Source of the DNA: Candidatus Cacconaster scatequi
GTDB taxonomy: Bacteria > Bacteroidota > Bacteroidia > Bacteroidales > UBA932
Length of the DNA: 64,000 nucleotides
NCBI GenBank assembly: GCA_018065305.1
Contig: JAGHTO010000021.1
Location: 62,001 to 126,000 of the forward strand
Reading direction: 5' to 3'
Shown here: positions 1 through 8,802 of the stretch, piece after piece
Position numbering within the stretch: position 1 is the stretch's first letter
How the letters are laid out: every line of letters begins with the position of its first letter
The notes under the pieces: generated by a model
Told to the model about the DNA's origin: nothing
Seen by the model: only the letters and a program-made list of their open reading frames with translations
The model's database searches: none
Translations under genes and position numbers: made by a program

Positions 1-504
1 GTGTTTGAGGTTATCCCGAAGTATCCTCTTGAAGTAATCCACCTGATACTCAAGTGAAGCCCATTCGGGCACTCTTTCATTCCCGGGAATCCTTTCCAGA
101 TGTAAATCAACGACCAGCTCTCCATTGTCAGTGGCCATTGTCTTCTGTTTAGAGTATTTTATCGGTTTGGAAGGCATTGCAGCCCTCATCCTGCGGTCTT
201 CATCAGCATCTACGATTACGAACTGGTTTCTGGCCAGACGCATTGGGAGACCGTCAATATCCACTTCATACCAGTCCTTACCTATTGCGGTAATCTTTCC
301 TTCATCGTTGGTATCCATCAAGCGGACAAGCATCCCCTTCTCTATTCCGATGTTGCGTGCGTGTTCCTCATGGATTGTCCGGTGCTGGACTGTATGGGAC
401 TTGAGTGGGGCTTTGGGTGCCGATTCGGCAGACTCCGATTTCTCCAGTTCCTTCTTCAGTGACTTGAGCGCACTGAAGTCATTAAATTCATTCTTCCTTC
501 CCAT
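1..504 (-). CDS. Smr-domain (DUF2027-like) protein, C-terminus cut by window edge
   Basis: An open frame of 168 codons starts at ATG 504-502 and runs off the left edge. Residues about 56-100 form a small beta-rich domain (KGMLVRLMDTNDEGKITAIG onward). Residues 133-141 read DLHLERIPG, followed by W148 and LEYQVDYF; this resembles the start of a Smr nuclease-type domain as found in Bacteroidota DUF2027 proteins. Smr domains bind or nick nucleic acid, but the catalytic tail lies outside the window, so activity cannot be judged. It is the last visible gene of a minus-strand run and follows the winged-helix gene after a 1-nt gap. DUF2027 assignment is by recall of the family pattern. Confidence 0.75.
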   Translation of the reverse strand, partial: MGRKNEFNDFSALKSLKKELEKSESAESAPKAPLKSHTVQHRTIHEEHARNIGIEKGMLVRLMDTNDEGKITAIGKDWYEVDIDGLPMRLARNQFVIVDADEDRRMRAAMPSKPIKYSKQKTMATDNGELVVDLHLERIPGNERVPEWASLEYQVDYFKRILRDNLKH

Positions 505-505
505 T

Positions 506-712
506 TCAGATGATAAGCATAACTCTTCCCTCTGCCAGGCAGAAAGTTTCTTTGTGACTCATTACAGCGAACCAAACCTGCTTTACGCTGACAGGCTGGC
601 CGTCCTTGCGGATGCACAAATGCCGGCGGTTGATCTCAGTGGCAAGCTGCTCCGCTTTCATTCCACCATTCCTCTCAGCAAGGAGGTAAAGTATGGCTTC
701 CTCGACCTTCAT
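506..712 (-). CDS. Small winged-helix (HARE-HTH-like) protein, 68 aa
   Basis: The 68-residue product has the layout of a small winged helix: a helix MKVEEAILYLLAERNG, then MKAEQLATEINRRHL, then a basic wing leading to VKQVWFAVMSHKETFCLAEG. This resembles HARE-HTH or HB1-type DNA-binding modules. The start overlaps the stop of the upstream 85-aa gene by 4 nt (ATGA), so the two are probably translationally coupled. It may be a DNA-binding accessory of the neighbouring Smr protein, but that is inference. A function cannot be named. Confidence 0.6.
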   Translation of the reverse strand: MKVEEAILYLLAERNGGMKAEQLATEINRRHLCIRKDGQPVSVKQVWFAVMSHKETFCLAEGRVMLII

Positions 713-966
713 CTGCTGATATTCGTATTATCGATTGTCGCAAGATATTCTGTCAGTTTGTCATCGATAAGAACCTTCGGGGCACTCTTTCCTGCAAGGA
801 TTAGAATCTTCTTCCCGTTGCGATATATATGGAGCTGGCGGGAGTGAACAACAGCAGTAAGCTCCGAATCGTCCTTCATCGCTTGCCATAGCCGGTAGTA
901 TTCGCCTTCTGGTTCAAACATCTTCCTTTGAAGGTGTGAGCACATATTTGTTCTGTCTATATCCAT
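709..966 (-). CDS. Hypothetical protein, 85 aa
   Basis: No family is recognised. The product is small and mixed alpha/beta: an N-terminal helix around QRKMFEPEGEYYRLWQAMKD, a strand pair ELTAVVHSRQLHIYRNGKKI, and a C-terminal helix DDKLTEYLATID. I chose ATG 966-964 because the longer GTG form (to 1008) would overlap the upstream 58-aa gene by 35 nt. Tight spacing (7 nt from the upstream stop, 4-nt overlap downstream) indicates an operon with 974-1150 and 506-712. Confidence 0.55.
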   Translation of the reverse strand: MDIDRTNMCSHLQRKMFEPEGEYYRLWQAMKDDSELTAVVHSRQLHIYRNGKKILILAGKSAPKVLIDDKLTEYLATIDNTNISR

Positions 967-973
967 GCGCCTG

Positions 974-1150
974 CTAGTCTTCTTGACCTGTCCCTGCAAA
1001 TTGTTCACTGTATTCCCTATTCAATTCCGAAAGCTCTTTTTTTCCGGAGACATAGTCATCATAGAACTCATCATATTCGCCTTCCAGCGCATCTTTCACT
1101 ATCTGAATGCGCTCCATTGATGTCGTGTCTTTTATAAGGATGCTTTTCAT
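974..1150 (-). CDS. Small acidic protein, 58 aa
   Basis: A 58-codon frame starts at ATG 1150-1148 (MKSILIKDTTSMERIQIVKD) and stops with TAG at 976-974. The protein is helical and acidic, with YDEFYDDYVSGKKELSELN in the middle. The pattern resembles small antitoxin-like or modulator proteins, but no family is recognised. It is the first gene of the short run 1150-1. The 204 bases upstream, to the end of the tra operon, hold one strong hairpin and no other gene. Confidence 0.5.
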   Translation of the reverse strand: MKSILIKDTTSMERIQIVKDALEGEYDEFYDDYVSGKKELSELNREYSEQFAGTGQED

Positions 1151-1321
1151 ATTGCGAAGTTACGCAAAATGTACGTATATTTGCTGTGGTTCATCGCAGG
1201 GCATTGTCCTGCTTTGGGCCCCGCTGAAGTCAGACTCGAAAGATTCTGGCTTCTTCTATGTTTATGGGCACCTGAATTCATTCGTATGGACAGATGAAAT
1301 CTGTAGTCTGATTTATAGAGA

Positions 1322-1349
1322 GAAGCCAGCCTGTACATGGGCTGGCTTC
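1322..1349 (-). terminator. Hairpin after the tra operon
   Basis: A perfect 10-bp stem (GAAGCCAGCC at 1322-1331 with GGCTGGCTTC at 1340-1349, 8-nt loop) lies 5 bases past the stop of the 143-aa gene. No long T tract follows on either strand, so it may be a processing or 3'-end stability element rather than a classic intrinsic terminator. Confidence 0.5.
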
Positions 1350-1353
1350 AATT

Positions 1354-1785
1354 CTAGTAGTTTCTGATTTTTCTCCTTCTGTTCTTCTTTTCCTCTTCGA
1401 GGATGCACCATAATACGAAGTCGTACGAGTGTTGAACAGCCAGTATCAGTTCCTTTATTGCAGAATACATTCCTTCATCATCGTCGAACAGATCCATCCA
1501 AATGGTTTTCTCTGCCCTACGTCTGTCGACACGCAGTTGCAGACCATTATACTTTCTGCCGTAGTTGTCGCTGTCGTGGTTGATATGTCCGGCTATGTTC
1601 GGATTGTATCTGATGCCATAAACCGGAATATCTTCCTGAAAACCGTAAACTGCATCGTCCCATGCTATACCTTCAGTACCGAACTTTTTCAGGTACTCAA
1701 TCAACGGCCCATACCATGCGCCGTTGGGAAACAAATCGAGATGCATGAATTCCTCGATCTGCCTTTTGTCTTTTAATACATTCAT
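1354..1785 (-). CDS. Hypothetical tra-operon protein, 143 aa
   Basis: No family is recognised. The protein is soluble, with acidic and aromatic stretches (LDLFPNGAWYGPLIEYLKKF; WDDAVYGFQEDIPVYGIRYN) and a very basic tail ending in KKNRRRKIRNY. Its start overlaps the traN stop by 4 nt, so it is translated as the distal gene of the transfer operon. In CTnDOT-type elements traO would be expected here; in this window TraO lies about 42 kb away at 43965-44552. It may be an accessory of conjugation, but nothing in the sequence shows how it acts. Confidence 0.65.
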   Translation of the reverse strand: MNVLKDKRQIEEFMHLDLFPNGAWYGPLIEYLKKFGTEGIAWDDAVYGFQEDIPVYGIRYNPNIAGHINHDSDNYGRKYNGLQLRVDRRRAEKTIWMDLFDDDEGMYSAIKELILAVQHSYDFVLWCILEEEKKNRRRKIRNY

Positions 1786-2570
1786 CTTTTTTGTGCTTTA
1801 TTGATGTCTTTATAGTCTATGTCCAGTACCAGGTTCCTCTGGTCATCCGCTTCATAGAAGTAGATCCTAAGGACCTGGCTTTTGTCCAGAGTCATCTTGT
1901 CAAACGAATAGACTTCCCTGCCCTTCTGTCCCGCGTTCGCGGATAATCCTCCATAGCGGTTCCTGGCAAAAACAGCCTTGCTGCCGATGACAGCCCGGTC
2001 AGCCTTTTTCTTGCTCTCTATCGAGAAAGTCGCGCCTTCTATCTTGTAGTCCGTCGATGTGGTGTTGTCGAGAGATAATACTAGATATAGCACGTCGCCA
2101 TAGCTGATGATGTTCTCACAGGCTATCTTGATTCCATTATTCTCAGTGAAGATATGATAGAGCCCACGCGGAGAATTGCTCAGTGCTGCCATCGATGTCG
2201 CCGCATCCTGCTTCGATTTCATTGTCTCAGCAGGCTTTCGAGAAGGCTCCTTCTTTGAAAGATCCAAAACCAGCTCCTTCGGGTTATCATCATAAAGAAC
2301 TATGAATGAGTGAATCTCCCTATTGGATTCAAGGGCAGTTATACTTGTTGAAGAAGTAAACTTGGTCTTGGCCTTGATAGCCAGGACGTTCTTATTCTTC
2401 TCCACGATAGCAGCCGCCACCAGTCTTGTGTCAGAGATATCAACATAGGACAGGTCTGACTCAAAGAGAATATGGGTTGTATAGTTCGATGAAAGCCTGA
2501 GAGTATCAGGCGTAGCGTATGACATCAGGCATACGAATAATACTGATAATGATAATACTATTCTTTTCAT
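1782..2570 (-). CDS. traN: Conjugative transfer protein TraN (VirB9-like)
   Basis: This 262-aa protein has a signal peptide (about 1-19, MKRIVLSLSVLFVCLMSYAT) and the layout of Bacteroidota TraN. An N-terminal strand domain (TTHILFESDLSYVDISDTRL, then VLAIKAKTKF) is joined by a charged linker to a C-terminal VirB9-like beta domain (GIKIACENIISYGDVLYLVL; YGGLSANAGQKGREVYSFD). TraN proteins contribute to the periplasmic/outer-membrane core of the type IV secretion channel. The start overlaps the traM stop by 4 nt. Order M-N matches known Bacteroides conjugative elements, which supports the call. Confidence 0.88.
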   Translation of the reverse strand: MKRIVLSLSVLFVCLMSYATPDTLRLSSNYTTHILFESDLSYVDISDTRLVAAAIVEKNKNVLAIKAKTKFTSSTSITALESNREIHSFIVLYDDNPKELVLDLSKKEPSRKPAETMKSKQDAATSMAALSNSPRGLYHIFTENNGIKIACENIISYGDVLYLVLSLDNTTSTDYKIEGATFSIESKKKADRAVIGSKAVFARNRYGGLSANAGQKGREVYSFDKMTLDKSQVLRIYFYEADDQRNLVLDIDYKDINKAQKR

Positions 2571-3643
2571 GGTTCCATTCGTTTTACAAGGAAGAAAGTG
2601 TATCCGGCCGGGACGGAAACTGTCCTCTCTCCGGATGCTGTCTGAGCGAGGGAAACACCGGTATTCACCAGCTCGCCGGCTATTCGTCCGACGCGTCCAC
2701 CGACGGCACTTCCGACGACACCAAGGCCGGACGTTTTGACTGTCCTTTTGCCCTCTCCCGCCTCAGGACAGTAAATGCCCTTCGTACCGTCAGTGTCGTA
2801 CGCATCGAAGCCCAGAGGGACAATCTGTCCGTTCATTTCAATGCTGTTGACCTCCATTTCGAGACGGCTGCCAATCTTGACATAGGCCATCAGATGAGTG
2901 TTCTTTGGGACAAGATAGCTGCCGACATACATGTCCTCCAGAAGTCGGACGGCAACCCTCTGGCCGTTCTTCAGTTTCTCACCACTCAGGAAGACACACC
3001 TGTACGGATGTGTCTCATCAAGGACTGTCCCGTTCTCGCTGCCGAGAGAGGACACTCCCCCTTCGATGCCGCCACCGATAGACGAGATGACGCCGTGATG
3101 AGAGGCCGTTGACGTCGGAATGCTGATTCTTTCCGGTTCTTCAGGGCCTGTCGGCTCTTCCGTGCCGGACATCCTTTCCGCCAGTTCAATGGCCTCTTCA
3201 CGTCGTTTCTGATGCCTGGCTTCACGCTGTTGCGCCGTCTCCCTGTATGGGTTCGTGGACGAAGAAGAGGAAGCCTTTGGCCGTGTCGCCTCTCCGGAAT
3301 CCCCGAAGAGATCCTGCTGAGTGACCGGCTTTGTCTGTGACTGACTCTTTTTCGTCTCAGCGCCGACTGATTCCATAGGATCCACTACTGTCGCCGGTGC
3401 GGATCCTGTGATGTTGTCGTAATACTGCGCAGTATTGTCGCTGCGTCCGCTCTTTTGAATGTAGGCTTCTGACTTGGAGTCACTCATTTCGGTGATTTCT
3501 GCATCCGGGAGGTCGAAAAGGTCACTGCCGCTTACTGCCACCTGTCCTCCCTTGTCTGGTTTCTTATAGCAGATAAGAAAGATAAGGAGCAACAGAAGCC
3601 CGATGACGATAAGCAGGACGCCTATTCTCTTTCGAAGTTCCAT
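2567..3643 (-). CDS. traM: Conjugative transfer protein TraM (VirB10-like)
   Basis: This 358-aa protein has one N-terminal transmembrane segment (about 9-25, IGVLLIVIGLLLLLIFLICY). A long low-complexity periplasmic linker follows, rich in Ser, Thr, Pro, Glu and Arg. A C-terminal VirB10-like barrel region includes VAVRLLEDMYVGSYLVPKNT and a Gly-rich stretch. TraM is known as the channel component that spans the periplasm and links inner and outer membranes. It follows the TraL-like gene and overlaps traN. The length (about 360-450 aa) is usual for the family. Confidence 0.88.
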   Translation of the reverse strand: MELRKRIGVLLIVIGLLLLLIFLICYKKPDKGGQVAVSGSDLFDLPDAEITEMSDSKSEAYIQKSGRSDNTAQYYDNITGSAPATVVDPMESVGAETKKSQSQTKPVTQQDLFGDSGEATRPKASSSSSTNPYRETAQQREARHQKRREEAIELAERMSGTEEPTGPEEPERISIPTSTASHHGVISSIGGGIEGGVSSLGSENGTVLDETHPYRCVFLSGEKLKNGQRVAVRLLEDMYVGSYLVPKNTHLMAYVKIGSRLEMEVNSIEMNGQIVPLGFDAYDTDGTKGIYCPEAGEGKRTVKTSGLGVVGSAVGGRVGRIAGELVNTGVSLAQTASGERTVSVPAGYTFFLVKRMEP

Positions 3644-3655
3644 AGTATCGTTTGG

Positions 3656-3808
3656 TTAAAAATTCAACAACTTTGCAGCCGCAAAACCGGCCAGCGCTAT
3701 GCACGCCAGTACGACGAACAGGCATACCAGCACGACGGCTATCTTGGATTTCTCCCCCATCATGTCCACAATGGGGGTGTTCCAGAATTCTTTCGAGGTT
3801 ATCTTCAT
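3656..3808 (-). CDS. Small TraL-like membrane protein, 50 aa
   Basis: A 50-codon frame begins at ATG 3808-3806, directly after the traK stop, and ends with TAA 3658-3656, 12 nt before traM. The product has a short cytoplasmic head (MKITSKEFWNTPIVDMMGEK) and one hydrophobic segment (about 23-45) rich in Val, Ala and Leu. Its place between traK and traM is where traL lies in CTnDOT-like operons. The protein is shorter than usual TraL (about 100 aa), so homology is inferred mainly from position. Confidence 0.65.
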   Translation of the reverse strand: MKITSKEFWNTPIVDMMGEKSKIAVVLVCLFVVLACIALAGFAAAKLLNF

Positions 3809-3810
3809 GG

Positions 3811-4440
3811 CTAGTTTCGTGGTTTGGTTCCTAGATTCTCATTCCTGGTCACGACGAACTTCTCGATCATCATACCGTGAGGGTTGACTGCGGACCTCTC
3901 TGCATCTATTATCTGGCACTGGCTCTCGAAGCCGTATGCCGTGATGTTGCTTTCTCGAAGGACATAGATGGTTCCGTAAGTGGTCGCGGTATAAGGATAG
4001 TTCTGCATATCCACCTTCACTGAATCCACAACCATCTGCTGGGAGATGTTGGCTGAAATAAGCCTCTGATAGTACCCCTTTTCAGTAAGGTCACGCCAGT
4101 AGTTGTAAGCGCTCTCATCTGAAAGCGTCAGGGCCCTGTCCACATTCCTCTGGATGGCCTCCTTGTTAGGTGACAGGTTGAAAAGGAACTCATGGAAGCG
4201 TGTTACATGGTCTATGGCTTCCAGGTCTCTCTGCACGTCACCGGCAGCGGCCTTGGCCATCAAGACAGAGCCGTGGTCAAGGACATATACCTGAGAGGTG
4301 AACCGTGATGCGAAGTCGTATGCCAGATAGCAGGCTCCGCCTGCAAAGACCACCGAGCACAGGATGACCACGATGGAGAGATTCTTCATCCTCTTGAACG
4401 AGGATTCGATGTTGTTGAAATACTTGATTACGTTTTCCAT
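3811..4440 (-). CDS. traK: Conjugative transfer protein TraK (VirB8-like position)
   Basis: This 209-aa protein has a cytoplasmic head (MENVIKYFNNIESSFKRMKN), one transmembrane helix at about 21-41 (LSIVVILCSVVFAGGACYLA) and a periplasmic domain. That domain includes HVTRFHEFLFNLSPNKEAIQ and, near the end, a strand region around MMIEKFVVTRNENLG. Length and layout are those of Bacteroidota TraK, an inner-membrane component of the mating channel. It lies 32 nt after traJ and directly before the TraL-like gene. Confidence 0.88.
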   Translation of the reverse strand: MENVIKYFNNIESSFKRMKNLSIVVILCSVVFAGGACYLAYDFASRFTSQVYVLDHGSVLMAKAAAGDVQRDLEAIDHVTRFHEFLFNLSPNKEAIQRNVDRALTLSDESAYNYWRDLTEKGYYQRLISANISQQMVVDSVKVDMQNYPYTATTYGTIYVLRESNITAYGFESQCQIIDAERSAVNPHGMMIEKFVVTRNENLGTKPRN

Positions 4441-4472
4441 AACTGTATGTTTTTACTTGTTTGTTCAGGTTG

Positions 4473-5420
4473 TTAGAATTTGAAGAGTTTCCTTGAAGCT
4501 GTCCTTGCAGGCTGGCTGAGTGCAGAATGGGCATCATTTGCGCCCGTTGATTCGATGATCCATCCGCATATCTTCGGGACGGCTGCTATTGAAACTATGG
4601 TGACTATCTGGTTGGCCACCAGAAGCCATTCGGCTCCGAGGGATGCCGACACGGCGGCACTGCTGCATATGCTGGAACCAAGCTTGAGGTTGATGCCCAT
4701 AACCAGATATCCTATCGGAATCCAGAGGGCTATCTGGATGTATCGCGCAATCCAGCTTTTGATGCCTCCCTCGAATCCCGGCAGTATCGCCATCGCGAAG
4801 ATGACCGGTCCGAGAATTCCGAGGATGGTCAGATACAGGGAGGACAGCATTTGTTGGACGAACAGCAGGATCTTTGCGACCAGGAACAGTATGCCCCCGA
4901 TAATAGACCCGATTGTCAGTGTGCTCGCATTGAGAAAGTGCATGAGCACCTTCTTGAGCCAGATACCTATCTTCCGGAAGAACTTCCCCATGAAGCTTGT
5001 ATCCTGCTCCAGCTCCTTTATGGCCTCCTCGTAGTCATCGTTGATCTTGATCTTCTCGTAGCTGGCCATCTTGGCGTTGTTCTGCTCCATAGTCTTCCAA
5101 TAGGTAGCGTCGACATTACCGCAACCGGCGGCTATCTCACGGGTGAAGACGTTCACCATGCCGCTGAAAGGCTTCAGGACGACGGTGTTGAACCCGCATA
5201 CGAGAATGAGGATGACGAAAGGCCTGATCACCTCCCAGGCATTTGACTGGGTCGTTCCCTGGATATAGTCGTATGCAACCTTCAGGACGCAGAATGCGCA
5301 CATCATAGCCGCAAGAATGATTGCGACATTGCCGAATGCCGGCATCTTCACAGAGTAATCGGTTTCCATGAAGCTCCTCATGGAATCCCATATTGTCAGA
5401 GGTAATATCATTGCTGTCAT
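4473..5420 (-). CDS. traJ: Conjugative transfer protein TraJ (VirB6-like multi-TM)
   Basis: This 315-aa polytopic membrane protein has several hydrophobic helices, for example NVAIILAAMMCAFCVLKVAY, VIRPFVILILVCGFNTVVLK, STLTIGSIIGGILFLVAKIL and YLTILGILGPVIFAMAILPG. A charged cytoplasmic or periplasmic loop separates the second and third groups. TraJ is the VirB6-like inner-membrane platform of Bacteroides conjugation systems. The start lies 2 nt after the traI stop. The C-terminus ends in the basic tail ARTASRKLFKF. Confidence 0.88.
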   Translation of the reverse strand: MTAMILPLTIWDSMRSFMETDYSVKMPAFGNVAIILAAMMCAFCVLKVAYDYIQGTTQSNAWEVIRPFVILILVCGFNTVVLKPFSGMVNVFTREIAAGCGNVDATYWKTMEQNNAKMASYEKIKINDDYEEAIKELEQDTSFMGKFFRKIGIWLKKVLMHFLNASTLTIGSIIGGILFLVAKILLFVQQMLSSLYLTILGILGPVIFAMAILPGFEGGIKSWIARYIQIALWIPIGYLVMGINLKLGSSICSSAAVSASLGAEWLLVANQIVTIVSIAAVPKICGWIIESTGANDAHSALSQPARTASRKLFKF

Positions 5421-5422
5421 GG

Positions 5423-6301
5423 CTACAGAGATTTAAAACCGAAGGTTGTTGCTAGAATATTGAGAACCACCACACCGGCAAGCATGGCTATGCCAATACG
5501 CATGAATGCCAGGTCTGCTGATGAGTCGCCGACCATTGTCCCTCTGACATAATGAAGATATCCCCAGGCGAGGCTTGCAACTCCCAGAAGACCGAGAAGA
5601 AGGCTGATGAGTCCTACAGTGCCTTTGGCGGACGAAGTCATCGTACCGTAGGATTGACCCGAGGCGACATAGTCCTGGGAAGTCATCATCTGGTCCATAT
5701 CGTCTATGAACTGGCAGAATCCTTCCGCCGCTATGCTTGTCTCTATCTCCATGCTTATCACTTCGCTCGTTAGACGCGCCTGGTCTTCAAGTTCCTTGGT
5801 AAGCTTTTCGAGTTCATCCTTCTTCTCCTTCTTGGTAAGTCCGAGCGTACCCAGAATCTTCTTCGCTACGTCGACGGCCATTGTGGCGTCCTTCTTCGCG
5901 GAATTCAGGTACATGAGAAGTGTGTTGGCTTCACTGATTCCGTATTTCTCCGTCTCCTTGATATACGCGGCATACTGCTCAAATGACTGTATCGACATGT
6001 TGAAGGCTTCCGTAAGACGCTGGAGCGTCCCCAGATCCTCCATCATGCCGATGGCCTTGCCGCCTATGCCGTCCTCTCCGAAGACATCGTCGACGTATTC
6101 CTTCACACCCTTGAGTTTGTCCCCAAGGTTCGCCAGTTCACCGATCTGGTCAATAGCGTAGTCTATCTGGTCCGCCACGTTGATGGCCGATGCAGCTATC
6201 TGGCTGGGGTCTATGACGACAGCCTGGGCGCCTGCCCTCGTGGAAACCACCAGGAAGGCAGAAACCGTTACCAGTATTTGTATCAGACGTTTCATACTCA
6301 C
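5423..6301 (-). CDS. traI: Conjugative transfer protein TraI (DUF4141 type)
   Basis: The 292-aa product has an N-terminal signal peptide (MSMKRLIQILVTVSAFLVVS, cleaved near RAGAQA). A long alpha-helical periplasmic region follows, including QIDYAIDQIGELANLGDKLK, KKEKKDELEKLTKELEDQAR and a stretch around VISMEIETSIAAEGFCQFID. Two C-terminal transmembrane segments lie at about 226-250 and 266-286. This matches DUF4141/TraI proteins of CTnDOT-like elements, thought to be VirB5-like. The start overlaps the traG stop by 4 nt; an alternative ATG is two codons downstream. Confidence 0.85.
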   Translation of the reverse strand: MSMKRLIQILVTVSAFLVVSTRAGAQAVVIDPSQIAASAINVADQIDYAIDQIGELANLGDKLKGVKEYVDDVFGEDGIGGKAIGMMEDLGTLQRLTEAFNMSIQSFEQYAAYIKETEKYGISEANTLLMYLNSAKKDATMAVDVAKKILGTLGLTKKEKKDELEKLTKELEDQARLTSEVISMEIETSIAAEGFCQFIDDMDQMMTSQDYVASGQSYGTMTSSAKGTVGLISLLLGLLGVASLAWGYLHYVRGTMVGDSSADLAFMRIGIAMLAGVVVLNILATTFGFKSL

Positions 6302-8796
6302 TTCTGCAATGTGATTTCACGAATGGCATTGATATAACTGCCGGTCTGTCTGGCCAGCTTGAGCATAGGGGCTTTCTTCTGTTTGTCGGACTCGAAAGCC
6401 AATGCCTGCTGCACCGACACCTCGACAGCATAAACGCCGCTGTATTTGTCGCCAAGAGTGATGAAAACCTCCTTGTACCTGAATGCAGGGTCTATGGCCC
6501 TGTTGATGGAAAGCACCAGATCTCTGTCATGTGGGCTGAGTCCAAGAAGGTCTCCTATCTCTGTGAATCTGTTTTGAGATGAGGACTGGTCAAGAAGGAT
6601 CTTTATGTCCGAATTCTTCAGGATTGTGTCACGGATAATTGCACTTGACATGATGTCGCTTATCTGCTGTGTGACAACCACGGCAGACGTTCTGAACTTT
6701 CTTGCGGTCTTCCATAATCCGGCAAGGTACGGGGCCATGGTCTCGTTGGCAATGGCTTTCCACGCCTCTTCAATGACCATCACCTTCGTTCCCTGCAGCG
6801 AGCGCATCTTCACGTCAAATGCGTTCATGATGCAGAGGATACAGAGGGAGTAGAACTTCGGATCTGCCTGACTGAGCTGGTCCACCTCGAAGACGGTGAA
6901 CCTGCTGTTGAACAGATCCGCAGGCTTGTCGCTGTTCAGCAGGAAGCTGTAACATCCGTTCTTGGTATAGGGCTGAAGCGCCAGACCGAAGGCGACTACG
7001 TCAAACCTGTCCGGGCCTACCTGAAGATTGCCGACAGTATACCTCTCCTTGATGATCTCTGTGGCCACCTTTGATGTCAGGAAGTCATAGAAGTCATTCA
7101 TCACAAGGTAGGTCTTGTAGGATTTCATCTCAGTCCTGAGGAAGTCCGTAAGGATCTCAGTAAGGATGGTGATCGCCTCCGGCGTCCATCCTCCGGCAGG
7201 AGCCCAGAGCGTTCTGAAGAACGACAGGATGAAGTTCACGGAGTTGTTGTCCTGGTTGAGATTGCCTGAGCCGTCAAGCCATTTTTTCCAGCCCTGGAAA
7301 GGCGAGAAGCTTAACGGATGGTCCCTGTCCCAGCTGTTGTAGAAACCGTCCTTTCCGCCGGATTCCTCATGAATCAGCGAACACAGTCCCTGATAGGAAT
7401 CACCAACGTCGATGATGAAGATGCTCTCCCCTTTCTCATAGAGGTTATGCAGTATGGCATTTGTCGTAAAGGACTTTCCGGTTCCGGATCCTCCCATGAT
7501 AAGGGCGTTCATATTTCCGATATATCCCTTTTCCATAGCTTTCTCCTGAATATCCAGCGTCAAGGGTATATGTCTTGAACGGTCACAGAGCTTTATCTTG
7601 CCTCCAGGTATCCCTTCATCGAAACTCTCGTAGATGCCGAGGGCCACTGCGCTGCGAAGTTCCATCAGCATCAGGTTGTCATCGCCTATCTCGCATCCCG
7701 CTCCCGGTATGCCTGCATACCAGAGGACCGGTGTGTCGCAGGTGTTCTGCACACCGCTGATGCCCAGCGTGCTGAGTGCGGCGCTGACCTTTCCCTTGAG
7801 TGCCGTGCGGTCTTCGCCCCATACGAGAACGTTCAGATGAGAACGTACCGACGTTAGAGAGTCCGTCTGCACGGCATCCATATATTTCTGAATCTCTTCC
7901 GCTCCTATCCTGTTCTCTGCATTTCGGGACATGCTGGTCATACGTCTGCGCTTTCGGTCAAGATCCTGCATCACGGCAGTCTGGTTGACCGTCAGGACAT
8001 AATGGTTGACAATATGGTTGCAGTCCAGTTGTGAACCTATCTGGGACCCGAAACTGAGCCTCAGTTCGCTCACGGGGCTGCTTAGGGAATCTATCCTTTG
8101 AGTCGAGCTCAGCGAACCGGGAAGCGGATCCGTCTCACTGATGCTGAATCCCAGAAGTGTGTTATCCCCCATCGTCACGCTGTCGGATGACAGGGCTATG
8201 TCCGAAAGGAGGAAGTCGTCCCTTCCCATGGTCATATAGCTGTCAATAAGACCTGGACACCTGTCAAGTCCCAGGAGATCACAGTCGCTAAGGGCCCTTG
8301 CCTTGAACCTGCCTCCGGAAACGAGCACCGACATGAAGTCCGATGCGGCTTGAGAAGCTGCAATCAGGGCTTCACGGGAAGGCATCCTTGCGAAGTTCTT
8401 TATGCCGAAGATTCCGCTGGAGCCGACAGGCTTCAGGGCTGAACCGCGGCTTGAGAAGGTCAGGAAAAGAAATGACCGGTGACGAAGGAAAGGTCTTCCC
8501 TCGAAATGCTTCTCATAGCTGCGGTCAAGAAAACCGACAGCCTCTCCGGGAGTATATTTCTGATAAGTGTATCTGTCCTGACGATGGACAAGGGTCCATT
8601 CAGGAAGCACTTTGATGGCTGACGAGAGTGCGGAAAGCATCTCATCATAGTCTGCTTCAGTCTGAGAGTACAGAGGCGGCAGCCTGAGCTCGTAGCCCAG
8701 TGTAATGTCACCCCGTTTTGAAATTATGCAGCCGTCCATGACCGACAGAAGCGGGAAGCAGTTCTCGATGGGGGCTGATGTCTGTGTTGTCTGCAT
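6298..8796 (-). CDS. traG: Conjugation ATPase TraG (VirB4 family)
   Basis: At 832 aa this is the usual length of Bacteroidota TraG, the VirB4-type ATPase that powers pilus biogenesis and transfer. Walker A GGSGTGKS lies at about 433-440 after the segment KGYIGNMNALIM, and Walker B reads KVMVIEEAWKAI at about 669-680. A following motif VVVTQQISDI fits the conserved VirB4 C-terminal region. The N-terminal 300 residues form the substrate/membrane-associated domain (FPLLSVMDGCIISKRGDITL near the start). Neighbours traF (upstream, 6 nt) and traI (downstream, 4-nt overlap) confirm the operon. Confidence 0.95.
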   Translation of the reverse strand: MQTTQTSAPIENCFPLLSVMDGCIISKRGDITLGYELRLPPLYSQTEADYDEMLSALSSAIKVLPEWTLVHRQDRYTYQKYTPGEAVGFLDRSYEKHFEGRPFLRHRSFLFLTFSSRGSALKPVGSSGIFGIKNFARMPSREALIAASQAASDFMSVLVSGGRFKARALSDCDLLGLDRCPGLIDSYMTMGRDDFLLSDIALSSDSVTMGDNTLLGFSISETDPLPGSLSSTQRIDSLSSPVSELRLSFGSQIGSQLDCNHIVNHYVLTVNQTAVMQDLDRKRRRMTSMSRNAENRIGAEEIQKYMDAVQTDSLTSVRSHLNVLVWGEDRTALKGKVSAALSTLGISGVQNTCDTPVLWYAGIPGAGCEIGDDNLMLMELRSAVALGIYESFDEGIPGGKIKLCDRSRHIPLTLDIQEKAMEKGYIGNMNALIMGGSGTGKSFTTNAILHNLYEKGESIFIIDVGDSYQGLCSLIHEESGGKDGFYNSWDRDHPLSFSPFQGWKKWLDGSGNLNQDNNSVNFILSFFRTLWAPAGGWTPEAITILTEILTDFLRTEMKSYKTYLVMNDFYDFLTSKVATEIIKERYTVGNLQVGPDRFDVVAFGLALQPYTKNGCYSFLLNSDKPADLFNSRFTVFEVDQLSQADPKFYSLCILCIMNAFDVKMRSLQGTKVMVIEEAWKAIANETMAPYLAGLWKTARKFRTSAVVVTQQISDIMSSAIIRDTILKNSDIKILLDQSSSQNRFTEIGDLLGLSPHDRDLVLSINRAIDPAFRYKEVFITLGDKYSGVYAVEVSVQQALAFESDKQKKAPMLKLARQTGSYINAIREITLQK

Positions 8797-8802
8797 ATGG
8801 CG

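Noticed and set aside
125-847. Plus-strand 240-codon frame
   Set aside because: It lies antisense to the Smr, winged-helix and 85-aa genes, which have better composition and operon spacing.
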